A stretch of 45,600 nucleotides of DNA. Source: Rhodoferax sp. (GTDB lineage: Bacteria; Pseudomonadota; Gammaproteobacteria; Burkholderiales; Burkholderiaceae_C). Under the pieces are notes generated by a model. That model searched no databases. It had not been told where the DNA came from and was given only the letters and a program-made list of their open reading frames with translations. Positions 1 to 8,846 of this stretch are shown piece after piece; within the stretch, counting starts at the first letter, position 1, and every line of letters starts with the position of its first letter. The translations under genes and the position numbers were made by a program. Location of the stretch: contig JAUXWC010000216.1 in NCBI GenBank assembly GCA_030685025.1, positions 1 through 45,600 on the forward strand, in the 5' to 3' direction.

Positions 1-1004
1 TGCGCGAGGCCGTGCACGACCCCGATGTGCTGGCGATCAAGCAGACCATCTACCGCACCGGCTCGGACTCGGAATTGATGGACTTGCTGCGCGAGGCGGT
101 TCGTCGAGGCAAGGAAGTGACCGTGGTGGTGGAACTCAAGGCACGCTTTGACGAGGAAGCCAATATCAATTGGGCCGAGATGCTGGAGTCCATCGGTGCT
201 CAGGTGGTGTACGGCGTGGTGGGTCTCAAGACCCACGCCAAGATGATGCTGATCACCCGGCGCGAGGGCAAACAACTCAGGCGCTATGGTCATTTGTCCA
301 CCGGCAACTACAACCCCAAGACTGCTCGTCTTTATACCGACTTGAGCCACATCACGGCCGACGCTGCCTTGACGCTGGATATGGAGCACGTCTTCGTGCA
401 CTTGGCCAGTCAGAACCGGCTGCCTAGGCTTAATCGTATGTGGATGGCGCCATTTCATCTGCAGCGCAAGCTGATCGAGAAGGTCGACGCCTTGGGCAAG
501 GCGGCGGCACTGGGCCGGTCCACGCGCATTGTGCTCAAGATGAATGCGCTCACCGATGAGGCCTTGATCCGGGCACTGATCGAGGCGGGGTGCAAGGGCA
601 CCAAGATCGACCTGATCGTCCGTGGGGCGTGCACGTTGCCGGCCGAGGTGGCAGGCGTTACCGACAACGTCCGCGTGCGCTCGGTAATCGGCCGATTCTT
701 GGAGCATTCACGGGTTTTTTACTTCCGCCAGGACGATCAGGACGAGGTGTACCTGTCGAGTGCCGATTGGATGAACCGCAACATGATGCGCAGGATCGAG
801 TTGGCCTGGCCGATTACCGATCCCTTGCAGCGCCAGCGGATCATCGACGAGTGCCTGGTGGCTTGCATGCAGGACAATATCGACGCCTGGGATCTTCTGT
901 CCGATGGCACCTACGTGCGCGTTCGGCCAGACGGAAGACGTGCCGCCCATGGCGCGCAGGCCGCGTTGATGGCGCGTTACGGCGATCCGACCAACAAACA
1001 GTAA
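1..1004 (+). CDS. ppk1: Polyphosphate kinase 1, C-terminal part (5' truncated by window edge)
   Basis: Reversible transfer of ATP gamma-phosphate onto polyphosphate chains. Only the C-terminal half is present; the frame is open to the left edge, so the start lies outside. Both PLD-like catalytic segments are visible: GLKTHAKM, whose His at 234-236 corresponds to the autophosphorylated His of the family, and LEHSRVFYF, with the second active-site His at 705-707. The VELKARFDEEANI and GHLSTGNYNPKTARLYTD blocks are also typical. It is followed after 14 bases by sixA, a common betaproteobacterial pairing. Identification is secure; total length is unknown. Confidence 0.97.
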   Translation, partial: REAVHDPDVLAIKQTIYRTGSDSELMDLLREAVRRGKEVTVVVELKARFDEEANINWAEMLESIGAQVVYGVVGLKTHAKMMLITRREGKQLRRYGHLSTGNYNPKTARLYTDLSHITADAALTLDMEHVFVHLASQNRLPRLNRMWMAPFHLQRKLIEKVDALGKAAALGRSTRIVLKMNALTDEALIRALIEAGCKGTKIDLIVRGACTLPAEVAGVTDNVRVRSVIGRFLEHSRVFYFRQDDQDEVYLSSADWMNRNMMRRIELAWPITDPLQRQRIIDECLVACMQDNIDAWDLLSDGTYVRVRPDGRRAAHGAQAALMARYGDPTNKQ

Positions 1005-1018
1005 AGGAGCGGGAAATC

Positions 1019-1486
1019 ATGGATCTGGTGTTGTGGCGTCACGCACAGGCACAAGACTGGGCACCCGGTTGCAATGATCTGGCGCGCGCCCTGACAACAA
1101 AGGGCGAGAAGCAGGCGCTGCGCATGGCCAAGTGGCTGGATCGGCAACTTCCGCAGGGCGCTCGCATCCTGTGCAGCCCGGCGCGACGGGCTGAGCAAAC
1201 TGTGGCTGCGCTGGGTCGAAAATACAAGCTTGATCCCGAGCTTGGCCCGCATGCCACGGCGGTTCAACTACTGCAGCGGGTCCAGTGGCCCAATGCCAGC
1301 GTCACGGTGTTGGTGGTTGGCCATCAACCGACGCTGGGGCTGGTGGCGGCGCAACTGCTGGGCCTCTCCGAGGCCGAATGCAGCATCAGCAAGGGCGCGG
1401 TCTGGTGGCTGCGCCACAAGCCGGGCGTTGCCGACGCCGATGCCGATGCCGTGATCGTGACCGTGCAAACACCTCAAATGCTGTAG
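1019..1486 (+). CDS. sixA: Phosphohistidine phosphatase SixA
   Basis: A 155-residue histidine phosphatase that removes phosphate from phosphohistidine proteins (in E. coli, from ArcB and the NPr phosphorelay). The N-terminal LWRHAQ is the RHG-type motif with nucleophile His8; SPARRAEQT supplies the phosphate-binding Arg, and VVGHQPTL the second catalytic His. The ATG at 1019 is chosen because AAAGGAG stands just upstream and the RHG motif must be at the extreme N-terminus. A longer frame running back into ppk1 has no support. Probably co-transcribed with ppk1, 14 bases downstream of its stop. Confidence 0.93.
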   Translation: MDLVLWRHAQAQDWAPGCNDLARALTTKGEKQALRMAKWLDRQLPQGARILCSPARRAEQTVAALGRKYKLDPELGPHATAVQLLQRVQWPNASVTVLVVGHQPTLGLVAAQLLGLSEAECSISKGAVWWLRHKPGVADADADAVIVTVQTPQML

Positions 1487-1536
1487 CGGCTGTCGATTGG
1501 CGCGCCTGGTGCCGCGCTTGACACCTAGCCTCAGGG

Positions 1537-1974
1537 TTACTTGGACTTCGCCGGGCGGCCGGTCTTGATCGTCGGTACCGCCTTCAAGGCGGCAAGAAAC
1601 GCCACATCCGACATCGCCGCCAATGCCTTGACACCGGCACGCAGCAATTCACTCTTCTTGGCCGGTTTGGTCAATTTGGCCGCGCGTTGCTTGAGGTCAA
1701 CCAATACACTGTATTCGGCCTTGGGGATGGTGAAGCTGTCACGCACAAGTTTGGGCTTTTTGGCCTTGATTGGTTTGACCAGCTTGGGCTTGACCGGCAC
1801 ACTGGGGGCGGGTTTCGGTACCGTTTTGCTGGCCACGGGCACCGCTGGGGCGACTGGCTTGGGAGCCAGAGGCTTGGCGGCCGGGGTAGGCTTGGCAAGC
1901 GCTGTGACGGTCTTGCCGGGAGTGGGTGCCGTGGATGCGGGTGCCGGTGTGGGTTTCTTGGTGCTTGGTCGCAT
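1537..1974 (-). CDS. Lys/Pro/Ala-rich protein with C-terminal ribbon-helix-helix-like segment (histone-like)
   Basis: A 145-residue basic protein. Residues 1-75 are low-complexity, made almost only of Pro, Ala, Lys, Val and Thr, resembling histone H1 or AlgP-type tails. Residues 77-130 look folded: a strand (SFTIPKAEY), a helix (LVDLKQRAAKL) and a second helix (KKSELLRAGVKAL), the pattern of an RHH DNA-binding unit. The ATG at 1974 is preferred; upstream in-frame starts would overlap pap. Convergent with sixA, divergent from pap. Function is unknown. Position between ppk1 and pap suggests a nucleoid or polyphosphate-granule role, which is inference. Confidence 0.75.
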   Translation of the reverse strand: MRPSTKKPTPAPASTAPTPGKTVTALAKPTPAAKPLAPKPVAPAVPVASKTVPKPAPSVPVKPKLVKPIKAKKPKLVRDSFTIPKAEYSVLVDLKQRAAKLTKPAKKSELLRAGVKALAAMSDVAFLAALKAVPTIKTGRPAKSK

Positions 1975-2033
1975 GGATGTTGTCCTTGGAAATAACGGTG
2001 TATATAGTTTACGCAACAAAGGGGTAACTGTCG
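1975..2033. promoter_or_regulatory. Divergent promoter region between the histone-like gene and pap
   Basis: A 59-base AT-rich spacer in otherwise GC-rich DNA. TATATA near 2000 could serve as a -10 element in either direction. AAAGGGG at about 2020-2026 is the ribosome binding site for pap. No Pho box was found here. Confidence 0.4.
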
Positions 2034-3521
2034 ATGTTTGAATCTGCAGAGATTGGGCATCACATCGGCCGCAACGCGTACAAGCGGCAGGAGCCGACGC
2101 TGCGCTCGGCACTGCTGGCGGCCCAGTATGCTTTGTTGGCCCAGGCCAAGACGCCGGTCATCATTCTGGTCAACGGCGTGGATGGCGCGGGCAAGGGCGA
2201 AACCGTCAATCTGCTCAATGAGTGGATGGACCCGCGGCACATTCGAACGGAGGCGTTTGGCGCTTTAGCCGACGCGGAGCGCTCGCGTCCGGAGATGTGG
2301 CGTTTCTGGCAGGTCCTGCCTCCCAAGGGCCACATTGGCATTCTGTTTGGGTCCTGGTACACCGACCCCATTCTGGCGCATGTGATGGGGCACCACAAGC
2401 GAGCCCAGTTCGGGCAGCGGCTGGAGCGAATCCGCCAATTCGAGCGCATGCTTGTCGCCGAGGGGGCCATCGTCATCAAGCTTTGGTTTCACCTGTCCAA
2501 GGATGCCAGCCGGGCCCGCCTGAAGACCCTGGCGGCGGACCCGAAGACCGCCTGGCGCGTCACGCAAGACGACTGGGCGCACCTCAAGCACTACGACGAG
2601 TTTGCCCGGATCTGCGAAAAAGCGTTACGAAAGACCAGCACCGGCGAAGCGCCCTGGCTGGTGATCGATGGCAGCGATGCGGCCTACCGCTCACTCACCG
2701 TCGGCCAGTACGTACTTGATGTCATCCAGGCGCGCCTGGACGGGCAGGTCCCGGCCGTGCCGATGTCCGCGCCAATGCCGGACCCACCGCTGGACGGCAA
2801 AGGGCTGCTGGATGCCTATGACTACACCCGTGCGCTCAAGCCGAAGGCGTACGACAAGCGCCTGGAGGCCTTGCAGGGCCGTCTCAATCTGCTGACCCGT
2901 CATGCCCGCATGACCACGCGGTCCCTGGTGATCGTGTTCGAGGGCATGGATGCGGCGGGCAAGGGCAGCACGATTCGGCGTTTGACCCAGGCATTGGACG
3001 CGCGGCACTACCGGGTGGTGCCGATCGCCGCGCCCAGCGACGAGGAGCGCGCCCAGCCTTATTTGTGGCGCTTCTGGCGTCATGTTCCCGCGCACGGCAA
3101 GACGGTGATGTTCGACCGTTCCTGGTACGGGCGCGTGCTGGTCGAGCGGGTTGAAAGCTATTGCGCGCAGTCCGACTGGATGCGTGCCTACGATGAAATA
3201 AACGACTTCGAGGACCAACTGGTGCAGGGTGGTGCCATTGTGGTGAAGTTCTGGCTGGCCGTCACGCCGCAAGAGCAGCTCAGGCGCTTCAAGGAGCGCC
3301 AGGGCACCGAGTACAAGAACTTCAAAATAACCGACGACGATTGGCGCAATCGCGAGAAGTGGCCGCTCTATCAGCGGGCCGTGCAGGACATGATTGACCG
3401 GACCTCGACCGATGTTGCGCCATGGCGCGTGGTGGCCAGTGACGACAAGCTGTTCGCGCGGGTCGAGGTCCTGACCCATGTCTGCGAACGCCTGGAGCGG
3501 GCCTTGGAAGTGCGGTCATGA
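2034..3521 (+). CDS. pap: Polyphosphate:AMP phosphotransferase (two-domain PPK2)
   Basis: Uses polyphosphate to phosphorylate AMP to ADP. At 495 residues it has the two fused PPK2 domains typical of Pap. Domain 1 has Walker A GVDGAGKG (about residue 48) but FGSWYTD where the active motif would be FDRSWY. Domain 2 has GMDAAGKGST (about residue 303) and an intact FDRSWYGRV, so domain 2 is the likely catalytic half. Strong upstream AAAGGGG. It sits between ppk1 and ppx, so synthesis, use and hydrolysis of polyphosphate are encoded within 6.6 kb. The stop codon lies inside a repeat shared with 8843-8912. Confidence 0.93.
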   Translation: MFESAEIGHHIGRNAYKRQEPTLRSALLAAQYALLAQAKTPVIILVNGVDGAGKGETVNLLNEWMDPRHIRTEAFGALADAERSRPEMWRFWQVLPPKGHIGILFGSWYTDPILAHVMGHHKRAQFGQRLERIRQFERMLVAEGAIVIKLWFHLSKDASRARLKTLAADPKTAWRVTQDDWAHLKHYDEFARICEKALRKTSTGEAPWLVIDGSDAAYRSLTVGQYVLDVIQARLDGQVPAVPMSAPMPDPPLDGKGLLDAYDYTRALKPKAYDKRLEALQGRLNLLTRHARMTTRSLVIVFEGMDAAGKGSTIRRLTQALDARHYRVVPIAAPSDEERAQPYLWRFWRHVPAHGKTVMFDRSWYGRVLVERVESYCAQSDWMRAYDEINDFEDQLVQGGAIVVKFWLAVTPQEQLRRFKERQGTEYKNFKITDDDWRNREKWPLYQRAVQDMIDRTSTDVAPWRVVASDDKLFARVEVLTHVCERLERALEVRS

Positions 3522-3589
3522 GCGCAGCGCCGGACCGCTTCCCTAAGCAAGCTCGCACCGCCGTGCGCAACACGGAGGGTTTCCAGTGA
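3518..3589 (+). repeat. Stop-to-start intergenic repeat, copy A
   Basis: A 72-base element that begins with the stop of pap (ATGAGCGCAGCGCCGG) and ends with the GTG start of the next gene (CAGTGAG). It contains AAGCAAGCTCGCACCGC, the small stem CGCAC/GTGCG, and a purine run GGAGGG usable as ribosome binding site. Copy B at 8843-8912 has the same order with a 2-base length difference. Confidence 0.85.
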
Positions 3590-5097
3590 GCACGGCACTG
3601 CTGGCGATGATCGGCCACCGCCTGGCCATGGTAGTGCTGGTCGCGGCCCTGTTGGGTGTGCTGCTGCGGGTGTTCAAGCCGGGTTTGCGGCGTGAGCTGC
3701 GGGTCACTTGGGTGCTGTTGATCGTGACCCTGATGGCCCAGGGAGCAGCGGTGCTGGCCCAGTGGCAAGGTAACCCGTCCCTGGCCGCCATCATGGAGGG
3801 CGGGGCGACCGTCATGGCCGTGTTGGCGCTGATCCAATTGGCGGTGCTGGTCTTCTTCCATGTGTTGTTGCCGGTTTTCGGCGTAACCGCGCCCCGTATT
3901 GCTCAGGACTTGACTGTCACCGGTTTGTCGATCGCCTGGGGGCTGGTCTGGCTGAGTCTGTCGGGCGTGGACCCGACGCAGCTGTTCACCACCTCGGCCA
4001 TCATCACTGCGGTGCTGGCGTTTGCGATGCAGGACACCTTGGGCAACGTGCTCGGTGGCGTGGCGCTGCAGTTGGACAACTCACTCAAGGTCGGCGAGTG
4101 GGTTCGCATTGATGAATTGAGCGGCCGGGTCGTCGACGTGCGGTGGCGCTACACGGCTATCGAAACACGCAACCGCGAGACCATCGTGGTGCCCAACAGT
4201 TGGCTGATGAAGAATCGATTTGGGGTGCTTCGCCGGCGCCTCGACGAACCCTTGGTGTGGCGGCGTACCGTGAACTTCAACGTGGACTCCCAGGCCGCGC
4301 CGACCAACGTGATTCGTGCCTTGCAGCATTCCGTGGCCGATGCGCAGATTGAATTTGTCGCCACTGACCCGCCACCCAGCGCGGTTCTGGTCGACCTTGG
4401 CGCGGGCTATTTTCGCTATGCACTGCGCTATTGGCTGACGGACCCGCAGTTTGATGATCCGACCGATTCACTGGTCCGAATTCACGCATTGGCCGCCTTG
4501 ACCCGAGCGGGCGTGAGCCTTGGCGTGCCGCAGGAAGAGCGCCTCATGGTGAAGGAGAACGACAACTGGCGCCAAGCCAACGAGAAGCGCGAGATGGAGC
4601 GTCGACTGCAGGCCGTGCAGCGTACTTCGCTGTTTGCCGAATTGCCGCCGGACGAGCAGTTGACCTTGGCCCAACATCTGGTGCACGCGCCCTTTGTGCG
4701 GGGCGACACCTTGACCCGCCAGGGTGCCGTGGCGCATTGGTTGTACCTGATTGTGCAGGGCGAGGCCGAAGTCATGGTCGACAACGGTGGTGCCAGAACC
4801 CGCATCACCACGCTTCACGATGGCGATTTTTTTGGCGAGATGGGCATGCTGACCGGCGAGCCCCGCAGCGCGACGGTGATCGCAAGCAGCGATGTCGACT
4901 GCTACCGTCTGGACAAGGTGGGGTTTGCCAAGGTGCTGTTGGCCAGACCAAGTATGGCCGAAGAGATTTCCGCCGTCTTGGCGCAACGCCGCCAGGAGCT
5001 CGATAGCCTGGTCAAGCAGGCTGCCCAAGTGTCGCCGCGCTCCCATGCGGACGAAGTGCTGGCTCGGATCAAGTCATTCTTTGGTGTCGGGTCTTGA
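3586..5097 (+). CDS. MscS-family mechanosensitive channel with C-terminal cyclic-nucleotide-binding domain
   Basis: A 503-residue inner-membrane protein. Residues 1-150 hold about four or five hydrophobic helices. The pore-lining region (TSAIITAVLAFAMQDTLGN) leads into an MscS beta domain with DNSLKVGEWVRI and VVDVRWRYT. Residues about 350-480 form a cNMP-binding fold with FFGEMGMLTGEPRSATVI, including the Glu and Arg that contact the cyclic nucleotide phosphate. Members of this class are proposed to be gated by both tension and nucleotide. The GTG start is provided by the upstream repeat, with GGAGGG as RBS. Ends 3 bases from the convergent ppx stop. Confidence 0.88.
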   Translation: MSTALLAMIGHRLAMVVLVAALLGVLLRVFKPGLRRELRVTWVLLIVTLMAQGAAVLAQWQGNPSLAAIMEGGATVMAVLALIQLAVLVFFHVLLPVFGVTAPRIAQDLTVTGLSIAWGLVWLSLSGVDPTQLFTTSAIITAVLAFAMQDTLGNVLGGVALQLDNSLKVGEWVRIDELSGRVVDVRWRYTAIETRNRETIVVPNSWLMKNRFGVLRRRLDEPLVWRRTVNFNVDSQAAPTNVIRALQHSVADAQIEFVATDPPPSAVLVDLGAGYFRYALRYWLTDPQFDDPTDSLVRIHALAALTRAGVSLGVPQEERLMVKENDNWRQANEKREMERRLQAVQRTSLFAELPPDEQLTLAQHLVHAPFVRGDTLTRQGAVAHWLYLIVQGEAEVMVDNGGARTRITTLHDGDFFGEMGMLTGEPRSATVIASSDVDCYRLDKVGFAKVLLARPSMAEEISAVLAQRRQELDSLVKQAAQVSPRSHADEVLARIKSFFGVGS

Positions 5098-5100
5098 TGG

Positions 5101-6627
5101 TTAACGTTCATTCAGTTGCAGTGTCCAGGGGGTCTTGCTCCAGGCTTCGACCTCTTCGCGCAGCAGGTGGGCTGATTGCGGGAACGATTCGACCCAGCCA
5201 GGCCGGCAAGACAGCACAAAACAGTCGTGTTGATCCGGGCACACGGACAAGTCCAGGCCCTTGGTGTCGGGGTCGCGCCGGGCATGACACAGAATCACGG
5301 CCAGGCGCAAGGCGAGCAACTGCCTGACAAAACCAAGGTCGTCGAACTGAAGTTCCAGCTTTCGGAGTTTGCCGCGGTGGCCCAGCACCAATTGGCCCAG
5401 TCGGTGCATTTCGGTCAAGGCGAAGCCCATCGCGTCGGCGTGTTCCAGTATGTAGGCGCCGTGTTTGTGGTATTCGCTGTGTGAGATCCGCAAGCCGATT
5501 TCATGGAGTTGCGCGGCCCACTCAAGCTTGCGTTCGCTGCGCTCACTTTGCTCGACCCCATGAACTGGAAGCTGCGAAAACAGTTCGGTTGCGACCTTGC
5601 CGACGCGGGTGGCTTGCTGGGCGTCGACCGCGAACTTCGTGGCGAGGCGGTCAATTGAGGCCGAACGCAAATCAGTCTGATCCAGCGCGCGTTCCATCAA
5701 GTCATTGATCAGGCCATGGCGCAGGCCACCGGTGGCCTGTTCCATCTCGTCCAGGTCAAACAGATCGAACAATGCGCGCAGGATGCTCAAGCCACCGCCA
5801 ATGATCGCGCGGCGGTCGTCACGCATGCCATCCATGCGCAGTCGGTCGGCACTCTGCGCCTTTAGGAGTCGGTCCATCAGCCAGTCCAGGCCCTCGCGGG
5901 TGATTCGACCGGCGGGCCAGCCCGCGGCGACCAGCACATCGACCACGGCGCCGACGGTGCCGGCCGAACCATAGGCGGTGGACCAAGCGTCCTGCGGATA
6001 AACGCTGAGAACCTCGTCCAGCACGGCTTGGGCGGCAATTTCAGCCGTCTCGAAGGCGCGCGCGGTGAACTTGCCGTCCGGGAAATAGCGGGTCGACCAG
6101 GCGATGCTGCCTACCCGGTAGGACTCCATCACCCTGGGTGTGAACCCCTGGCCCAGGATCAGTTCAGTCGAGCGTCCGCCAATGTCGATCACGAGGCGCT
6201 TTTCGTCCGATTGGGGCAAGGCGTGCGCCACGCCCTGGTAGATCAGTCGGGCCTCTTCGCGGCCTGAGATCACATCGATCGGAAATCCCAAAACCGCCGT
6301 GGCCGTGAGCAGGAACGCGTCGCGGTTGCGGGCTTCGCGCAATGTCTGGGTGGCCACCGCGCGCACTTCCTCGGGCTGAAAACCGGCGATTCGCTCACCG
6401 AACCGGGCCAGGCAGTCCCAGCCGCGTTGCATCGCCTCGGGTGTCAGGTTTCGGTCTGCGTCGAGGCCACCGCCCTGGCGCACGGTTTCCTTCAGGTATT
6501 CGGAGCGGACAAACTGGCCGTGGTCGTAACGACCAATCTCCAGTCGAAAGCTGTTCGATCCGAGATCGACAGCGGCAAGTCGGGTGCCGTTCTGCATGGT
6601 CAGTATGTGAGGTTGGAGGGCAAGCAT
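5101..6627 (-). CDS. ppx: Exopolyphosphatase (Ppx/GppA family)
   Basis: Releases terminal phosphate from polyphosphate, or pppGpp gamma-phosphate if GppA-like. It has 508 residues. The N-terminal actin-like fold has AAVDLGSNSFRLEI, VIDIGGRSTELIL and GSAGTVGA; the C-terminal helical HD-like part includes AAQLHEIGLRISHSEY and GHRGKL. The ATG at 6627 has GAGG at good spacing; an in-frame ATG at 6597 lacks one. Transcribed towards the MscS gene and divergent from the chemosensory operon. With ppk1 and pap nearby, a polyphosphate substrate is the more likely of the two family activities. Confidence 0.93.
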   Translation of the reverse strand: MLALQPHILTMQNGTRLAAVDLGSNSFRLEIGRYDHGQFVRSEYLKETVRQGGGLDADRNLTPEAMQRGWDCLARFGERIAGFQPEEVRAVATQTLREARNRDAFLLTATAVLGFPIDVISGREEARLIYQGVAHALPQSDEKRLVIDIGGRSTELILGQGFTPRVMESYRVGSIAWSTRYFPDGKFTARAFETAEIAAQAVLDEVLSVYPQDAWSTAYGSAGTVGAVVDVLVAAGWPAGRITREGLDWLMDRLLKAQSADRLRMDGMRDDRRAIIGGGLSILRALFDLFDLDEMEQATGGLRHGLINDLMERALDQTDLRSASIDRLATKFAVDAQQATRVGKVATELFSQLPVHGVEQSERSERKLEWAAQLHEIGLRISHSEYHKHGAYILEHADAMGFALTEMHRLGQLVLGHRGKLRKLELQFDDLGFVRQLLALRLAVILCHARRDPDTKGLDLSVCPDQHDCFVLSCRPGWVESFPQSAHLLREEVEAWSKTPWTLQLNER

Positions 6628-6695
6628 AGCAGCGCCTCGCGTAAGGCGGCCAGCGACTGGCAGGCAAGGGGTTCAATTGTGACGGCGAGGGCCGA

Positions 6696-6729
6696 CTGTC
6701 ACATGGGATTCACACGGGGAAGTGATCAT
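6696..6729 (+). promoter_or_regulatory. Possible weak Pho box and -10 element before the CheA-like operon
   Basis: A perfect half-site CTGTCAC at 6696-6702 is followed exactly 11 bases on by GATTCAC (4 of 7 matches), and after 10 more bases by GATCAT, a 4-of-6 match to TATAAT. The spacing equals that before pstS. Only one half is strong, so this could be chance. Confidence 0.35.
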
Positions 6730-6750
6730 ATTGTTTTTGCACGAGTGACC

Positions 6751-6795
6751 TTGCGGGACAGACCGGAGCGCAGCGACGCTCTGTCCTCAACTGAT
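6751..6795 (+). repeat. 5'-UTR hairpin repeat, copy 1
   Basis: TTGCGGGACAGACCG, then GCAGCGACGC, then CTCTGTCCTCAACTGA. The arms GGACAGA (6756-6762) and TCTGTCC (6780-6786) pair into a stem-loop. Copy 2 is at 17198-17249 before the olsB-like gene. In both, exactly 20 bases separate the end of the stem from the ATG. Confidence 0.75.
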
Positions 6796-6806
6796 TGAGA
6801 TAGTTC

Positions 6807-8846
6807 ATGAAAACGTCGTTTGGTTTGGGCAAGTACCGCGATCTGCTGTTCGCGATCTTTCTGTTTGTCGTGTTGGACCTGGGAATTCTGGCCTTCAATT
6901 TCTTCGCCTCCATGGAGCTTGAGCGCGACGCCAGCCGCATCAATTCGGCGGGTGAGCTGCGCATGTTGACGCAGCAGATCACCAAGTCCCTATTGACATT
7001 GCAGGCCGAGCAAAGAGCGCAGATGCCCACGCAGACCAGCATGGCGCAGCTCAATCAGGGTCATGCCGGCTTTGTGCGGGCCTTGGGGGCGCTGAAGTTG
7101 TCCTTGGGTGAGGACATGGCTTATGCCGGTTCAGGTGCGCAACTGGAAGGTTTGCGCTCTGGCCTGTACAAGCTCGAGCGCGAGTGGATCCCGCTCGGAC
7201 AGGTGATTGAGCCTGTCATTGCGGCCACGGAGCCCACCATGGAAGACGCGGACATGGCCGTTACCAAAGCGGTAGCGCGCAACATTCGGTTGATGGCGCT
7301 GTGTGACGATCTGGCCCGGGGCGTCGAGGCAGCGGCCAACTTCAAGACCGGTCGCATGCGCGACATTCAATTGGGCGCGATCATTCTGGCCTTGTTGAAC
7401 TTTGTCTACATTGTGTTCAAGTTCCTGCGCAAGCTCCACGCCAGCGACGCCATCGCCGATGCGGCCCGGCGTGAGACCGACGATATTCTGCAAAGCGTGA
7501 CCGAGGGTCTGATGCTGGTGCGTGCCGATGGAACAGTGGGCGGACAGCTCTCGGCCTCGGTGCGGCAGTTGTTCATGCGCGAGGTCAAACCCGGCATGGA
7601 CTTCCATGGCCTGCTGCGTTCGATGCTCAGCGCCGAACGCGCCGAGGAGGCGCAGAGTTACCTCTCCTTGCTGCTCGATCCAAAAGTCAAACCGGCCTTG
7701 TTGCGCCAGCTCGATCCGCTAATCGAGGTGCAGATTCTGCCGCCAGCGGGATCGAACCAGGCGGGGCCATTCCTGACCTTTCAGATTACGCAGGTGCGCG
7801 AAGCAGGGGTGATCAAGGAGTTGCTGGTCACGATTTTCGATGTCAGCCAAAAGGTCCAACTGCAACGAGACTTGGTTGCAACGCAGGAGGCCGCGCGCAG
7901 TGATGTGGAGGACCTGATCAATGTGTTGGAGCGTGATCCCGCGCTGTTACAGGACTTTTTGATTGGCGCGCACGAGCGGCTGGCCGAGCTCAATCAGGGC
8001 CTGCGCGAGGTCGGGCACCTGCCCAGGGACTATCTGGCGCTGGTCAATGATGCGGCCAGGATAGTGCATGGCATCAAGGGCGAAGGCTCCGCATTGGCGT
8101 TGTCGGCTGTGGCGCGTCAGGCGCACCGCATGGAGGACGTGTTGGCGCCGCTGCAAAAGCGTACCGACCTGGTTGGCGAAGACCTGATCCCGGTGGTGTT
8201 TGAGTTGTCCCGCCTGCAGGAGCAGGTGCATCGGCTGCAACGGGTGTTTGGTCGCGTCGGTGGAGCGGTTATAGCAGGCTCGGTCGATGCGCCAAAACAG
8301 ATTGACGCCATGATCGGCAATCTGCGCGACCTGTCTCAGCGGGTGGCGTTGGCGCACCGCAAGCAGGTGCGTCTGAGCAGCAAGGTGTCGGAGCCGTCGT
8401 TGCCGGCCCACGTCAGCCAGTTCCTGAGAGAGGCCTTGCCCCAATTGGTGCGCAATGCCGTGGTGCACGGCATCGAGTCCCCCGATGAGCGCCAGAAGTT
8501 GGGTAAGTCGCCGGTGGGTGAGTTGTCGCTCGATATCGACCGCGTTGACAGGCTGACCATTCAGGTCACGGTGAGTGACGACGGTCGCGGCATTGACGCG
8601 CCGCAGGTGCGCGAGCGTGCGACCCAGTTCAGGGCCGAGGCGGCGGCCATGTCGGACTCTCAGGTGTTGGGGCTGATTTTCGACCCACAGTATTCGTCCG
8701 CCACCGAGGTTACCGAGCACGCCGGGCGCGGTGTCGGCTTGGCCTTGGTGCGTCAATTGGCGCAGGCCGCTGGTGTCAAGTTGCGTGTGTTGACGCGAAC
8801 CAATCGCTACACGCGCTTCGTGTTGCAGTTTTCGGTGGCGGCATGA
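6807..8846 (+). CDS. Membrane-bound CheA-like hybrid sensor kinase (PilJ-type N-terminus, Hpt, HATPase)
   Basis: A 679-residue protein. TM helix 1 is at about residues 12-33. The next segment (INSAGELRMLTQQITK) resembles the type IV pilus methyl-accepting N-terminal domain. TM helix 2 is at about 187-207, followed by a PAS-like region, an Hpt domain with phospho-acceptor His421 in IVHGIKGEG, and a HATPase with LVRNAVVHGIESP and DDGRGID. The protein stops after the ATPase: no CheW-like P5 domain is visible, so it does not look array-bound like classical CheA. Operon with CheY-like and CheX-like genes. The input signal is unknown. Confidence 0.85.
   Translation: MKTSFGLGKYRDLLFAIFLFVVLDLGILAFNFFASMELERDASRINSAGELRMLTQQITKSLLTLQAEQRAQMPTQTSMAQLNQGHAGFVRALGALKLSLGEDMAYAGSGAQLEGLRSGLYKLEREWIPLGQVIEPVIAATEPTMEDADMAVTKAVARNIRLMALCDDLARGVEAAANFKTGRMRDIQLGAIILALLNFVYIVFKFLRKLHASDAIADAARRETDDILQSVTEGLMLVRADGTVGGQLSASVRQLFMREVKPGMDFHGLLRSMLSAERAEEAQSYLSLLLDPKVKPALLRQLDPLIEVQILPPAGSNQAGPFLTFQITQVREAGVIKELLVTIFDVSQKVQLQRDLVATQEAARSDVEDLINVLERDPALLQDFLIGAHERLAELNQGLREVGHLPRDYLALVNDAARIVHGIKGEGSALALSAVARQAHRMEDVLAPLQKRTDLVGEDLIPVVFELSRLQEQVHRLQRVFGRVGGAVIAGSVDAPKQIDAMIGNLRDLSQRVALAHRKQVRLSSKVSEPSLPAHVSQFLREALPQLVRNAVVHGIESPDERQKLGKSPVGELSLDIDRVDRLTIQVTVSDDGRGIDAPQVRERATQFRAEAAAMSDSQVLGLIFDPQYSSATEVTEHAGRGVGLALVRQLAQAAGVKLRVLTRTNRYTRFVLQFSVAA

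Noticed and set aside
590-1018. Long N-terminal extension of SixA running through ppk1
   Set aside because: It is out of frame with ppk1 and has no family similarity; the RHG motif must be N-terminal and an RBS precedes the ATG at 1019.
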